Positions 17,718 to 26,360 of a stretch of 64,000 nt of DNA are shown here, piece after piece. Location of the stretch: positions 310,001 to 374,000 of the forward strand of contig CBDETM010000002.1 in assembly GCA_965242905.1 (NCBI GenBank), read 5' to 3'. The stretch comes from Bin5 sp965242905. GTDB lineage: Bacteria > Chloroflexota > Anaerolineae > Caldilineales > Caldilineaceae. The position numbers were made by a program, and so were the translations under genes. Under the pieces are notes generated by a model that was not told the origin of the DNA, made no database searches, and worked only from the letters and a program-made list of their open reading frames with translations. Every line of letters begins with the position of its first letter. Position 1 is the first letter of the stretch.

Positions 17718-18095
17718 CTACAGATCCTCTTCAAGCCCGACGAACTCCTCTTCAGAGGATAGCTCGCGCCACAAGAACCAGGAACCGGCACGGCGCTGTC
17801 CCTTGGGTGCCCGGTCGTAGTAGAGGTCGAAGAGCCTGCCCTCATCTGTGCGCACGCGGTAGTAGACACGGCCCTGTCCCCAAGATCCCTGTGTTCGGCC
17901 ACTGCGTACGAAGTAGGGAGGGCGTCCGCCCTGTGTGCGGATTTCGGGTTTTCCGTAGCGGTGCCAGTTCGCCAGCATCTCGACGACGGCGTGAGCTTTG
18001 CCTTGCCAGGTAAAGGCGTCGGGAACTGGCGGCTTCTTCTCCAGTGAGAATCCGGAGGGCAACTTCACTGATATCTCGCGGCCGATGAACTGCAA
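17718..18095 (-). CDS. DUF6504-like protein
   Basis: Small cytosolic protein of 125 aa, basic and rich in aromatic residues. The pattern PDAFTWQGKAHAVVEML...W..YGKP, then YYRVRTDEGRLFDLYYDR and a closing WFLWREL, resembles the DUF6504 family found in actinobacteria and Chloroflexota. Function of the family is unknown. It lies 42 bp downstream of the MFS gene on the same strand and could be in its transcript. The assignment is by pattern memory only. Confidence 0.65.
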   Translation of the reverse strand: MQFIGREISVKLPSGFSLEKKPPVPDAFTWQGKAHAVVEMLANWHRYGKPEIRTQGGRPPYFVRSGRTQGSWGQGRVYYRVRTDEGRLFDLYYDRAPKGQRRAGSWFLWRELSSEEEFVGLEEDL

Positions 18096-18137
18096 GGGAT
18101 CACCTCGGTACCAGGGCGAAGACGGTGAGCAGGAAGC

Positions 18138-19487
18138 TCACAGGCCTCCAGTCACGGGCGCTTGCTGTTTGGCATTGCGTGCGTCGATCGAGACCAGATG
18201 TAGTAGAGTCAGCACCACCAGCAAGGCGGCAATCCCATAGACCGGGGCGAATCCTACCGATGCGACCAGCCAGAATGCGAAGAGCGGGCCCACCGCGGAA
18301 CCCAGATCGGAGGCGGTGGCATAGGTTGCAACGAACATTTGAGGGTGGTGCGTGACCAAGGCGGCTTGATTTGCGTATGCGTCCAGAACTACGTTTACAC
18401 CGGTGCTTACGATGAGGACAGCCAGCAAGGCAATAAAAGACATATTGTTCTGAGCCGCCAGCATCAGAGTCAGTCCGAGGCAGAGCAGGAAGACCAGAAC
18501 GATGGTCAAGCGCATTCGCCCAACAAGGTCCGCCAGTGCTCCCATGGCGGCACCGAGAAACAGGTCGGAAAACCAGCGTGTTCCGAGTACGATTCCGGCC
18601 AGGGCACCCACCTGCAGGCCCAGCAGGAATCCGCCTGAGAAGCTCGCGAAGCGGTCGGCCAGAAACACGGAAGCTGTGGCAACAAGGATGGAGTTCAGGA
18701 GCAGCTTGAAAAACCCCACAAGCAGGATGGAACGCTGAAGGGGATCGGACAGGGCCTCAGTCCAGCCGCCGAGAATCTCATGTTCTCTGCGGCGGGCATT
18801 CTTGGCCTGCTTCTGGCTGACATCAGGGGAATCGGTTTCTGCGTTGGCCTGGTTATCTTCATGCTGGGGCGATGCGCTTGCGGGCCAGGAGAGGCCGAAA
18901 GCGATTGGGATGGAAACCGCTGACAACGCTGCAATCGTCCAGACCGTGATCTGAAAGCCGAATTGATCGAAGAGAAAGCCTCCAATTAAGGCGCTGATCG
19001 CGCTGCCGCCGCGTACAACCCCCCACTTCAGGCCCATCAGCCTGCCCGCATCAGCCCGGTCGCCGGTCCAGATAGATTGGTAGGTGCCCTGACGGAGACC
19101 TGACCAGCTGACGCCCCACCCTATCCTCGCCAAAAGAAAGACGATGAACCCGAACTTGAAACCATACAGAACGGTCGTCAGGACTCCAAGTATGGCTGAT
19201 ATCACGAACGCCCGGTACGGACCGAAACGGGCGAAGATTGCTCCGAGCCAGGTATTAGAGAAAAGCCGGATGAGGCGGTTGGCGCTCAAAAGGATGCCAA
19301 CCTGCTGTGGAGACAGTGCGAGCTGTCCCGCCGCGAGAGGGAGGATGGCGTACAGAAGTGAATCGCCCATGATTGCAAAGCCGACGGCCCCGGAAACGAT
19401 AAGCACCAGGACAGTAGGGGGCGACAGGCGGGATGGGCGATCGGCTGCAGACGAATCGGGCTGAGGTTTCAGTTCAGTTCGGGACAT
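18138..19487 (-). CDS. MFS transporter
   Basis: Major facilitator superfamily carrier of 449 aa with 12 likely membrane segments in two six-helix halves split by a charged loop (about residues 200-245, rich in Gln, Asn, Asp). The first-half signature LIRLFSNTWLGAIFARFGPYR corresponds to the loop 2-3 motif. The open frame continues upstream to 19685, but that extension is Arg/Ser-rich and lacks a ribosome site. The ATG at 19487 leaves a 26-residue polar N terminus before helix 1 and is preferred. Substrate unknown; drug or metabolite efflux is typical. Confidence 0.85.
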   Translation of the reverse strand: MSRTELKPQPDSSAADRPSRLSPPTVLVLIVSGAVGFAIMGDSLLYAILPLAAGQLALSPQQVGILLSANRLIRLFSNTWLGAIFARFGPYRAFVISAILGVLTTVLYGFKFGFIVFLLARIGWGVSWSGLRQGTYQSIWTGDRADAGRLMGLKWGVVRGGSAISALIGGFLFDQFGFQITVWTIAALSAVSIPIAFGLSWPASASPQHEDNQANAETDSPDVSQKQAKNARRREHEILGGWTEALSDPLQRSILLVGFFKLLLNSILVATASVFLADRFASFSGGFLLGLQVGALAGIVLGTRWFSDLFLGAAMGALADLVGRMRLTIVLVFLLCLGLTLMLAAQNNMSFIALLAVLIVSTGVNVVLDAYANQAALVTHHPQMFVATYATASDLGSAVGPLFAFWLVASVGFAPVYGIAALLVVLTLLHLVSIDARNAKQQAPVTGGL

Positions 19488-19890
19488 TTTGGCAGTTAAA
19501 CTGCGATGGCAGGCGGCAACTGACAGGAATGGCCTCGTTTTTCGACGATGAGGTGTTCGCCGATTCGAGCCATTGTAACATAAGCTCTTCCAATTTGGCT
19601 TAAGGCGGATAGAGTCGGGAGTCACTGCGGCTTTCCGACAGTTGAGGGAAAGGGAGGTCGGGTTGCAACAGGGAATCGGCCCCACCGATCGGGTTCGAGA
19701 GTGCAGGTACTGGCGCGTATTTCTTTGACAGAGCAGGATTCTACAGCTACTATCGGGATGACACTTCGTTCCAGGCGCCCATTTGGTTCAATGCTTATTC
19801 TCCTGCATCCAATTCAAGGACAGACCCAGTTTCTTGATCATAGAGCGTGTCACTGCGAGTTCCTCCATTCTTCCAACTGAGGGGGTTATA
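19488..19890. other. Divergent intergenic region with promoter
   Basis: 403 bp between the leftward MFS gene and rightward aldolase gene. It contains a near-consensus promoter at 19725-19753 for the aldolase. No other element is convincing. Confidence 0.6.
19725..19753 (+). promoter_or_regulatory. Sigma-70-type promoter for the aldolase gene
   Basis: -35 TTGACA at 19725-19730, 17-bp spacer, -10 TACTAT at 19748-19753. Transcription would start near 19760, leaving a 5' leader of about 130 nt before the GTG start. Confidence 0.75.
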
Positions 19891-20655
19891 GTGAATCCAA
19901 ATACGGCCAAAGCCAAGATGCTGACAGGCCAGCCCGCCTTCGGATTTGCGCTGTCGATGGGGTCGGCGCTGAATGCGGAGTCGTTGAGCAGAAGCGGGAT
20001 TGATTTTGTGATGATTGACAGACAGCACGGCTCCTGGGGTGAGGACAGTGCGATTGCCGCGCTTGTGGCGATCAATGGGAGCCCGGCCGTTCCCATGGCG
20101 CGTGTGGCGAGGAATGACTACACGTTTATTGGCAGGTTGCTGGACGAAGGTGTGATGGGCATGATTGTGCCAATGGTCGATACAGCTGAGCAGGCTCGAA
20201 TTGCAGCCGACTCCTGCCGGCTGCCGCCGCTGGGCAAGCGGTCATGGGGCTGGGGCCGTGCCAAATTGTACGGGGCGGACTATGCAGACTGGATAGACGA
20301 GCAGCTGTTTGTGGCGGTGCAGCTGGAAAGTGTGGAGGCAGTAGGCAACGCGGAGGCGATCCTCAGTACGCCGGGCATTGACGGCTGCTGGACCGGACCG
20401 AGCGACCTGTCACTTTCGCTGGGCTTTCACCCGTCCGAGATGGACGACCGGGAGGAGCATGCACGTGCGCTGGAGACTGTACTGAAGGCCTGCGAAAACA
20501 CGGGCAAGATTCCGGGCATCGCAGGGGGGAGTGTGGAGGACGCACTGAGGCGAGCGGGTCAGGGTTTTCGGTTTATCACGGCGACCAGCGATGGCGGCCT
20601 GTTGGATGCCGGCGCGAAGAGCGCCGTGGCGCGTCTTTCCGAATTCACGGTATAG
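19891..20655 (+). CDS. HpcH/HpaI-family class II aldolase
   Basis: Pyruvate-type, divalent-metal-dependent aldolase (2-keto-3-deoxy-sugar or 4-hydroxy-2-oxo acid cleavage), 254 aa, the usual family length. Visible motifs are DFVMIDRQHG (family Asp-x-x-His region), the VAVQLESVEAVGNAEAI metal-ligand Glu segment and GCWTGPSDLSLSLG (GPxDLS). An in-frame ATG lies upstream at 19783, but GTG 19891 has GAGGGGG at 19879-19885 with good spacing and restores family length. A strong promoter lies upstream. Exact substrate unknown; RhmA, GarL and HpaI are indistinguishable here. Confidence 0.85.
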   Translation: MNPNTAKAKMLTGQPAFGFALSMGSALNAESLSRSGIDFVMIDRQHGSWGEDSAIAALVAINGSPAVPMARVARNDYTFIGRLLDEGVMGMIVPMVDTAEQARIAADSCRLPPLGKRSWGWGRAKLYGADYADWIDEQLFVAVQLESVEAVGNAEAILSTPGIDGCWTGPSDLSLSLGFHPSEMDDREEHARALETVLKACENTGKIPGIAGGSVEDALRRAGQGFRFITATSDGGLLDAGAKSAVARLSEFTV

Positions 20656-20774
20656 AATACCTCTGGCGGTCTTTGGGAAGGGGCAGACGGTTGGAACTAC
20701 GAAACTCAAGGGGCGGGAGATCCTCTGGTTGCGTTCCCTGATATATGAACAGGTAGCCTGAAAGGAGTCTCAGG

Positions 20775-21974
20775 ATGGCCACTTCGTCTGACTTTCTCGT
20801 CGTCGGGGCCGGGATATTCGGTGTAACGACGGCTTTGTCGCTGCGAAGCCGGGGATACGGCGTCACCCTCATTGACCCCGGCCCGCTTCCTTACCCGCTT
20901 GCCGCTTCTACGGATGTCAGCAAGGTGGTTCGTATGGAGTACGGAAGTAACCGCCAGTACACGCGTATGGCGATTGGTTCGATCGAAGGCTTCCATCGCT
21001 GGAACGAGTTGTTCGGAGAGACACTGTACCATGAGACAGGAGTCCTGGCGGCCTCGAAAGGGCCGATGCCGGACAACGAGTTCGTAAGCAGCAGTTACAA
21101 AATGTTGCTGGAGGAGGGTCAGCGGCCAGAACGTCTTCCCGATGGTGAGATATCGCGGCGGTTTCCCGCGTGGTCAACCGGGGTCTACGTAGACGGCTTT
21201 TACAATGCGCGCGGGGGCTACGCGGAAAGCGGGCGGGTTGTAGGCAAGCTGGCAGAACATGCCGCGGCTGTCGGGGTCGACGTCCGGCCCGGTCAGACAG
21301 CGGATCAGCTCTTGCTGGATGGCATCCGTGTGCAGGGGATGCGTACGCGTGAGGGAGCCACATTCAACTCCGACCATACGGTGATCGCGGCAGGTTCGTG
21401 GACGCCGTGGCTGTTGCCGGAATTACAGTCGGTGATGACGGCGACCGGCCATCCGATATTTCACCTGAAACCGATAGATCCGGAGCCGTTCCATGCGCCT
21501 GACTTTGTCGTTTACTTTGGCGACACTGCGCGCACGGGTTGGTACGGGTTTCCGATGTTGCGTGAAGGAATCGTCAAGGTTTCACGACACGGGGTTGGGG
21601 TGACGCTTCACCCGGAGCACGATGAGCGTATCGTGCATGAAGAGGATCACGCTGAACTGCGCATATTCCTAAAGGACACTTTTCCAGCGCTACTAGATGC
21701 TGAAATCACTTATACGCGACGATGTCTGTACAACGACACGCTCGATGAGCATTTCTGGATCGACCACCACCCGGAGAAGGAGGGACTGAGCGTCGCCACA
21801 GGGGGGAGCGGTCACGGGTTCAAGTTCGGGCCGGTACTTGGGGACCTGATCGCGGACGTGGTAGAGGGCAGGCCGAATGAGTGGGCAGATCTTTTTCGGT
21901 GGCGGGAGCTCTCGCCGGACACGACGGGGGAGGAGGCTTCACGATATCACGGCGATGCTGAAGGCCAGAAGTAG
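20775..21974 (+). CDS. FAD-dependent oxidoreductase, monomeric sarcosine oxidase-like
   Basis: DAO-family amine or amino-acid oxidase, 399 aa. The FAD-binding GAGIFG loop is at residues 11-16 and the closing motif is GGSGHGFKFGPVLG. Cys317 in RRCLYNDTLDEHF lines up with the Cys that binds FAD covalently in monomeric sarcosine oxidase (Cys315), so a covalent flavin is likely. SD AAAGGAG lies just before ATG 20775. N-methyl amino acids or similar secondary amines are the expected substrates; the specific one is not readable. It follows the aldolase by 119 bp and may share its transcript. Confidence 0.87.
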   Translation: MATSSDFLVVGAGIFGVTTALSLRSRGYGVTLIDPGPLPYPLAASTDVSKVVRMEYGSNRQYTRMAIGSIEGFHRWNELFGETLYHETGVLAASKGPMPDNEFVSSSYKMLLEEGQRPERLPDGEISRRFPAWSTGVYVDGFYNARGGYAESGRVVGKLAEHAAAVGVDVRPGQTADQLLLDGIRVQGMRTREGATFNSDHTVIAAGSWTPWLLPELQSVMTATGHPIFHLKPIDPEPFHAPDFVVYFGDTARTGWYGFPMLREGIVKVSRHGVGVTLHPEHDERIVHEEDHAELRIFLKDTFPALLDAEITYTRRCLYNDTLDEHFWIDHHPEKEGLSVATGGSGHGFKFGPVLGDLIADVVEGRPNEWADLFRWRELSPDTTGEEASRYHGDAEGQK

Positions 21975-22033
21975 GAAGTGTACAGAGCAACTTTCGTTCG
22001 TCAGAAGGGGTTAGACAGTTTACGGAAAACTTA

Positions 22034-22897
22034 ATGACTCTCAAGTTTGGACCTGAAGACTATGACCGGGCGGCGGAGTTCGTGCGTGCGCGGACGGGCC
22101 GCCAGGATTTGCGCCCGTCCGAAGGGGGGCCGATCGGCCTTGTGCTCGGCAGTGGGCTTAATTCGCTGGCCGAGGCGGTCGAGGAGGCGGAAACAGTCTC
22201 CTACGAGGAGATCCCGCATTTCTCGACCAGCACAGCACCCGGGCACGCGGGGCGACTGATCGTGGGCCAACTTTCCGGTCAGACGGTGGTGGTGATGCAG
22301 GGTCGCAACCACTTCTACGAGGGCTATACGGCGGAGGAGACTACCTTTCCTATCCGAGTGATGCGGCGTCTGGGCGTTGGCAGGTTGATCCTGACCAATG
22401 CTGCCGGCGGCGTGAATCCCGCCTTCCTTGCAGGGGATCTGATGTTGATCGTAGACCACCTGAACTTTGTAGGCATGGCGGGTCACAATCCCCTAATCGG
22501 CCCGAATGTGCCGGAGTTTGGGACGCGTTTTCCGTCATTGACACACGCGTATCCGCGTGCACTGCGCAAGGCGGCCCTGGACTCGGCTCAGGAGTTGGGA
22601 ATCAAGCTGCGCCAAGGCGTGTATGCTTTTCTGGCGGGCCCAAACTTTGAGACGCCGGCGGAAGTCCGCTATCTGCGCCTGGTGGGGGCGGACGCGGTGG
22701 GGATGAGCACGGTACCGGAGGCGCTGGTGGCGGTCCATGCCGGGATCGAGGTACTGGGTATCAGCACGATAACAAATGTGGCCGTGGATCAGCTGGACTC
22801 GGACAAGGAGACCAGCGAAGAAGAGGTAATGGAAACGGGCAGAATCGTGGTGCCGCGTTTGACAGCATTGTTAACAGCCGTCCTGGAACGGTTGTAG
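22034..22897 (+). CDS. punA: Purine-nucleoside phosphorylase (PNP-I, trimeric type)
   Basis: Phosphorolysis of inosine and guanosine to free base plus ribose-1-phosphate in purine salvage. 287 aa. Family motifs include GLVLGSGLNSLAE (phosphate loop), HFSTSTAPGHAG, QGRNHFYEGYT, LTNAAGGVNPAF, the AFLAGPNFETPAE purine pocket and GADAVGMSTVPEALVA. This is the trimeric PNP type rather than hexameric DeoD. The ATG has no strong SD. A 16-bp hairpin follows the gene as a likely terminator. Confidence 0.93.
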   Translation: MTLKFGPEDYDRAAEFVRARTGRQDLRPSEGGPIGLVLGSGLNSLAEAVEEAETVSYEEIPHFSTSTAPGHAGRLIVGQLSGQTVVVMQGRNHFYEGYTAEETTFPIRVMRRLGVGRLILTNAAGGVNPAFLAGDLMLIVDHLNFVGMAGHNPLIGPNVPEFGTRFPSLTHAYPRALRKAALDSAQELGIKLRQGVYAFLAGPNFETPAEVRYLRLVGADAVGMSTVPEALVAVHAGIEVLGISTITNVAVDQLDSDKETSEEEVMETGRIVVPRLTALLTAVLERL

Positions 22898-22974
22898 GTT
22901 GGCGAGGCAGAGTTTGAGAGGCGGGGGCCTCGTCGCGCGGCCCTTGCCATTACGGAACAGTTTTTTCGCTTGAG

Positions 22975-23014
22975 ACCTCTTTCAGGACGGTGGGAAGGCC
23001 GTCCTGAAAGAGGT
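22975..23014 (+). terminator. Strong hairpin between convergent genes
   Basis: Perfect 16-bp inverted repeat (22975-22990 with 22999-23014), 8-nt loop TGGGAAGG, followed by GTTTTC on the plus strand. It lies 77 bp after punA and 4 bp before the GNAT stop on the other strand, so it can end both transcripts. Confidence 0.8.
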
Positions 23015-23018
23015 GTTT

Positions 23019-24050
23019 TCAATTGGAGCTGTTCTCCTGCTTCTCCTCTTCCTGCGGTGTGTCCTGGATTTTCAGATGGGCATCCTCGGGCCGCTCTTCG
23101 CGCATCACTTTCACGAATTCTATGTGCGCGGGCTGCCGAACGAAGCCGAGCCGGTTGTTGATTCCCAGCATTGCCTGATTGTTGGTCTCGTTCCAAGTTC
23201 GGATTTCATTGTATCCATTTTGCAAGGCGAATTCGACGGAACGAACTTTCAGAGCCATGGCAATGCCGCGCTTGCGATGGGAGCGGGTCACGCCGGTTAT
23301 CCCAACATATAGCAGTTTGGCTTTTGCCTGGCTGGTCCAGAGGTTGGTCATTCCCACATATTCGCCGTTGTCAACGGCGACAAACCAAGCGTCGGGCAGC
23401 AGATTTGTCCTCTCCCATACCTTCTGAAACTCATCAAAGGGCACTTTGGACGGGGGCTCCGGGCTAGGGACGTCGCGGTCGATGAGCCACTCCAGTTCGT
23501 AGAGTTTTCGATCCCGGTTTGGGTCGGACTCCAGATCCGTGACGGTCTTGATCTCAATGCCTTGGTCGGCGACTTGCCGCGAATAGCGACTCCACTCGTC
23601 AAGATCGAGGCTGGCAGGATCCAGACGGGATTCCCAGTCCCGCATGACTTCGTTAAATCCCAGTTTCTCAGCGAACCGGATTCCTTCCTCGTAGTCTTCG
23701 CGCGTGTGGGCGAGAAGGCGCAGGGGGTCGAACTGCTGGATTTCCTGGCAGAGATGCTCCCACAGGGCGGCGCCGACGCCGCGCTTGCGAAACTCGGGGA
23801 GCACTTCGACGCCTACAAACAACTTGCCAGGATGGTTAATCCACAGTGACTGGCTATAGTTGGCATAGCCGACGGGCTTGCCATCGATTTCGGCGAAGAA
23901 CCGACCTCTCTTTACCAGTTTCGAGCGTTTTTCATCTGACTCCTTCCACTCATCCACTGTATCGGGATATTCCGGCCAGACGGCGTTCATGATTTCGACC
24001 GCTTGACGGTAGTCTTGGTCGTTGGTCTCAAAGGGGCGAATTGTGATCAA
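23019..24050 (-). CDS. Tandem GNAT-fold N-acetyltransferase
   Basis: Protein of 343 aa with two GNAT domains. The N-terminal domain carries VGVEVLPEFRKRGVGAALWEHL (acetyl-CoA pyrophosphate loop RxxGxG/A, about 75-95). The C-terminal domain carries GVTRSHRKRGIAMALKVRS and ends LGFVR. The layout resembles mycothiol synthase and related double-GNAT proteins, though the acceptor is unknown. TTG is the only possible start at this end because an in-frame TGA lies two codons upstream; GGAG lies 8 nt before it. A small ORF, palindrome and terminator unit sits directly upstream. Confidence 0.87.
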   Translation of the reverse strand: MITIRPFETNDQDYRQAVEIMNAVWPEYPDTVDEWKESDEKRSKLVKRGRFFAEIDGKPVGYANYSQSLWINHPGKLFVGVEVLPEFRKRGVGAALWEHLCQEIQQFDPLRLLAHTREDYEEGIRFAEKLGFNEVMRDWESRLDPASLDLDEWSRYSRQVADQGIEIKTVTDLESDPNRDRKLYELEWLIDRDVPSPEPPSKVPFDEFQKVWERTNLLPDAWFVAVDNGEYVGMTNLWTSQAKAKLLYVGITGVTRSHRKRGIAMALKVRSVEFALQNGYNEIRTWNETNNQAMLGINNRLGFVRQPAHIEFVKVMREERPEDAHLKIQDTPQEEEKQENSSN

Positions 24051-24160
24051 GGTTCATACTCCATTCTGAAAGTTCATCGGGATTCCGGGGATTGAGGACG
24101 ACAGAATTATCAACTTTGCATCTCATTTCTTCAGTGCGCTCTCAGGCTACTCTAAGCAAC

Positions 24161-24201
24161 AAAAAAACCGTGGAGCGGTCGAAACACGCGTCCACGGTTT
24201 T
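24161..24201 (-). terminator. Intrinsic terminator after the 23-codon ORF
   Basis: On the minus strand an 11-bp perfect stem (arms 24191-24201 and 24164-24174) with a 16-nt loop, followed by a T-run from 24167 to 24161. It lies between the small ORF and the GNAT gene. Confidence 0.88.
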
Positions 24202-24221
24202 GGAAGCAGTTCAGCGTTGAC

Positions 24222-24293
24222 TCAACGGTCAGGCGCGGATCTCCTCACGAAAGACGCGAAACAACCAGAGATGACGTGCAACTTAATTCGCAT
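24222..24293 (-). CDS. 23-residue small ORF (leader peptide or microprotein)
   Basis: A 23-codon frame beginning MRIKLHVISG, with Cys11, Phe12, Phe15 and a basic end containing Arg17-Arg18. Support is positional: ATG is preceded by AAAGGAG (24302-24308) with 8-nt spacing, a promoter with TTGACT and TACCCT lies 65 bp upstream, and a strong terminator starts 21 bp after the stop. No codon run typical of amino-acid attenuators is seen. It may be a leader controlling the GNAT gene, or a free-standing small protein or regulatory RNA. No family is recognised. Confidence 0.55.
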   Translation of the reverse strand: MRIKLHVISGCFASFVRRSAPDR

Positions 24294-24337
24294 GGTGTTC
24301 GCTCCTTTCTGTGTGGAACTGCGATGGATGCCGTATT

Positions 24338-24351
24338 CGTGTCAAGACACG
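24338..24351. promoter_or_regulatory. Palindrome at the transcription start of the small-ORF unit
   Basis: CGTGTC-AA-GACACG, a perfect 6-bp inverted repeat 6 bp downstream of the -10 box. It overlaps the predicted transcription start, so it could be a repressor operator or a 5' RNA hairpin. Confidence 0.5.
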
Positions 24352-24357
24352 CCGTAT

Positions 24358-24386
24358 AGGGTAACAGGTATCGCAAGCGGAGTCAA
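24358..24386 (-). promoter_or_regulatory. Sigma-70-type promoter for the small-ORF unit
   Basis: Reading the minus strand: -35 TTGACT (24386-24381), 17-bp spacer, -10 TACCCT (24363-24358). It lies 41 bp past the proS stop and points to the small ORF. Confidence 0.65.
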
Positions 24387-24426
24387 TTTTTGGGGCCGGC
24401 CGTTTCGGCTGCGGGACTGGTTGGCT

Positions 24427-26211
24427 CTACTGTAAAGGCTCGGTTATGACTTTGGCGAGCACCGCGGCCGTTTCGGCGTCCACGACTGACTGAATCTGAT
24501 TGGCTAAATCGTCGAGGGGCAGTTCGCGGATTTCGTCGCCGCTGCGCAGCTTGAGCTCTGCGACACCATTCTTTACGCCCCTTGCGCCGACTGTGAGACG
24601 GATAGGGATTCCCAACAGATCGGCGTCATTGAATTTGACGCCGGCACGCTCATCGCGGTCGTCATACAGGACTTCCACACCGGCCTCCTGCAGCTGATTG
24701 TAGACTCGCTCGGCAGCTTCAGTTACTTCAGGCGTGCGCCGTGTTGCCAGGCTGACAAGATAGAGTTGATGGGGCGCTATCGTGATCGGCCAGATTATGC
24801 CGTTCTCGTCGTTGTTGGTTTCGATGGCGCTGGCGATAAGGCGGCCTGAACCGATTCCGTAGCAGCCCATCACCATCGGCGCGCTGCCGCCGTCCTCGTC
24901 GAGGAATGTGGCGTCCATTGCCTGGCTGTATTTTGTGCCCAGCTTGAAGATATTGCCCACTTCCACGCCGCGTACGGCCCGCAAGGGGGCCTGGCAGCTT
25001 GGGCAAGGGTGGCCGCCGGCGGCTGCAACCACGTCCACGGTCAGGTCGGGCTCATAGTCCCTTCCACAGTTGACATTCCTGAGATGCCAGCCGTCGCGAT
25101 TGGCGCCTGCGACCAAGTTGGGGCTGTCGGGAATCAGATCATCCACGACCAGGATGACGTCGTCTCTGCTGATGCCAACGGGAGAGCCGTAGCCGGGTTC
25201 AGCTCCGACGGCTCGAATTTCTTCGGTCTGAGCCGGGCGCAGCTGGCGGGCCTGCAACGCGTTCGTCAGCTTGGTTTCGTTCAGCTCCATATCGCCGCGG
25301 ACAACGACGAAGACGAACTTTTCCTTTTCTTCGCCATCCTCCTCAATTGTTGCCACCAGGAACAGTGCCTTGGCGGTGCGGCTCTCGGGGACATTTAGGA
25401 ATTCGGCGAGTGCGGCGATAGTATCTACGTCAGGGGTAGCGACCTCTTCCAGAGGAAGGGGGGCTTCTCCGGCCTGGTTATCTTCGGCCGCCTTCACGAA
25501 GGTGGCGACCTGGCGATTTGCCTTGTACCCGCATTCGTCACAGAGGAGCAGAGTGTCCTCTCCGACCTCGGTCAGGGCCATGAATTCGTGGGCCATGGTC
25601 CCGCCCATCATGCCTGTATCGCTTTCGACCGCAATGACGTCGAGGCCGGCGCGGCCAAAGATATTGAAGTAGGCCTGGTAGACGAGCGGATAGTATTCGT
25701 CCAGGCTGGCGATGTCGGGGTGGAAGGAGTAGCCGTCCTTCATTGTGAACTCGCGCACCCGAATCAGGCCGCCGCGAGGGCGGGGTTCGTCGCGGAATTT
25801 AGTTTGAATCTGATAGAGCATGACCGGCAACTGGCGGTAGCTGTTGATGACACCGCCTGCCAGCTCCGTGATCACCTCTTCGTGGGTCATGGCCAGGACC
25901 AGCTCCCGGCCGGCGCGATCGGTAAGGCGGGCGAGGTCGTCGCCGATTTCGTACCAGCGCCCTGTCCGTTTCCAGAGTGAAGCGGGCTGCACGACAGGCA
26001 TGACGATCTCCTGTCCGTCGATGGCGTCCATTTCTTCACGCATGATCTGTTCGATTTTTTTCTTAACGCGCAGCCCCAGGGGCAAGTATTCGAAGATCCC
26101 GGCCCCTACCTGCCGGACCAGCCCGGCCCGCAGCATCAGTTGATGGCTGAGAACATCGGCGTCGGCGGGTGCTTCGCGCAGAGTCTGGAAAAAGAGTTTC
26201 GACAACCGCAT
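24427..26211 (-). CDS. proS: Prolyl-tRNA synthetase
   Basis: Charges tRNA-Pro with proline. The 594-aa protein is the bacterial type with an editing (INS) insertion. Class II motif 1 lies in LGLRVKKKIEQIMREEMD, motif 2 around RDEPRPRGGLIRVREFTMKDGYSF, and motif 3 in GCYGIGSGRLIASAIE; the anticodon-binding domain ends the protein. The frame opens 30 codons upstream, but the family N terminus MRLSKLFFQTLRE starts at 26211 with AGGAC about 9 nt before it. It runs towards the small-ORF unit. Confidence 0.95.
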   Translation of the reverse strand: MRLSKLFFQTLREAPADADVLSHQLMLRAGLVRQVGAGIFEYLPLGLRVKKKIEQIMREEMDAIDGQEIVMPVVQPASLWKRTGRWYEIGDDLARLTDRAGRELVLAMTHEEVITELAGGVINSYRQLPVMLYQIQTKFRDEPRPRGGLIRVREFTMKDGYSFHPDIASLDEYYPLVYQAYFNIFGRAGLDVIAVESDTGMMGGTMAHEFMALTEVGEDTLLLCDECGYKANRQVATFVKAAEDNQAGEAPLPLEEVATPDVDTIAALAEFLNVPESRTAKALFLVATIEEDGEEKEKFVFVVVRGDMELNETKLTNALQARQLRPAQTEEIRAVGAEPGYGSPVGISRDDVILVVDDLIPDSPNLVAGANRDGWHLRNVNCGRDYEPDLTVDVVAAAGGHPCPSCQAPLRAVRGVEVGNIFKLGTKYSQAMDATFLDEDGGSAPMVMGCYGIGSGRLIASAIETNNDENGIIWPITIAPHQLYLVSLATRRTPEVTEAAERVYNQLQEAGVEVLYDDRDERAGVKFNDADLLGIPIRLTVGARGVKNGVAELKLRSGDEIRELPLDDLANQIQSVVDAETAAVLAKVITEPLQ

Positions 26212-26360
26212 ATTTTTTTGTCCTTGTTCAGATTTCAGTATTTCTGGCCACTTGCCCCAGGTGTCGAAGGTGCGCGTCAGATTCAGAATGGACGCTGACA
26301 TCCAAAGGCTTCACGACTGCTCAGCTGCGGGACCTCCACCCGAATGTGCGCCAGATTGCT

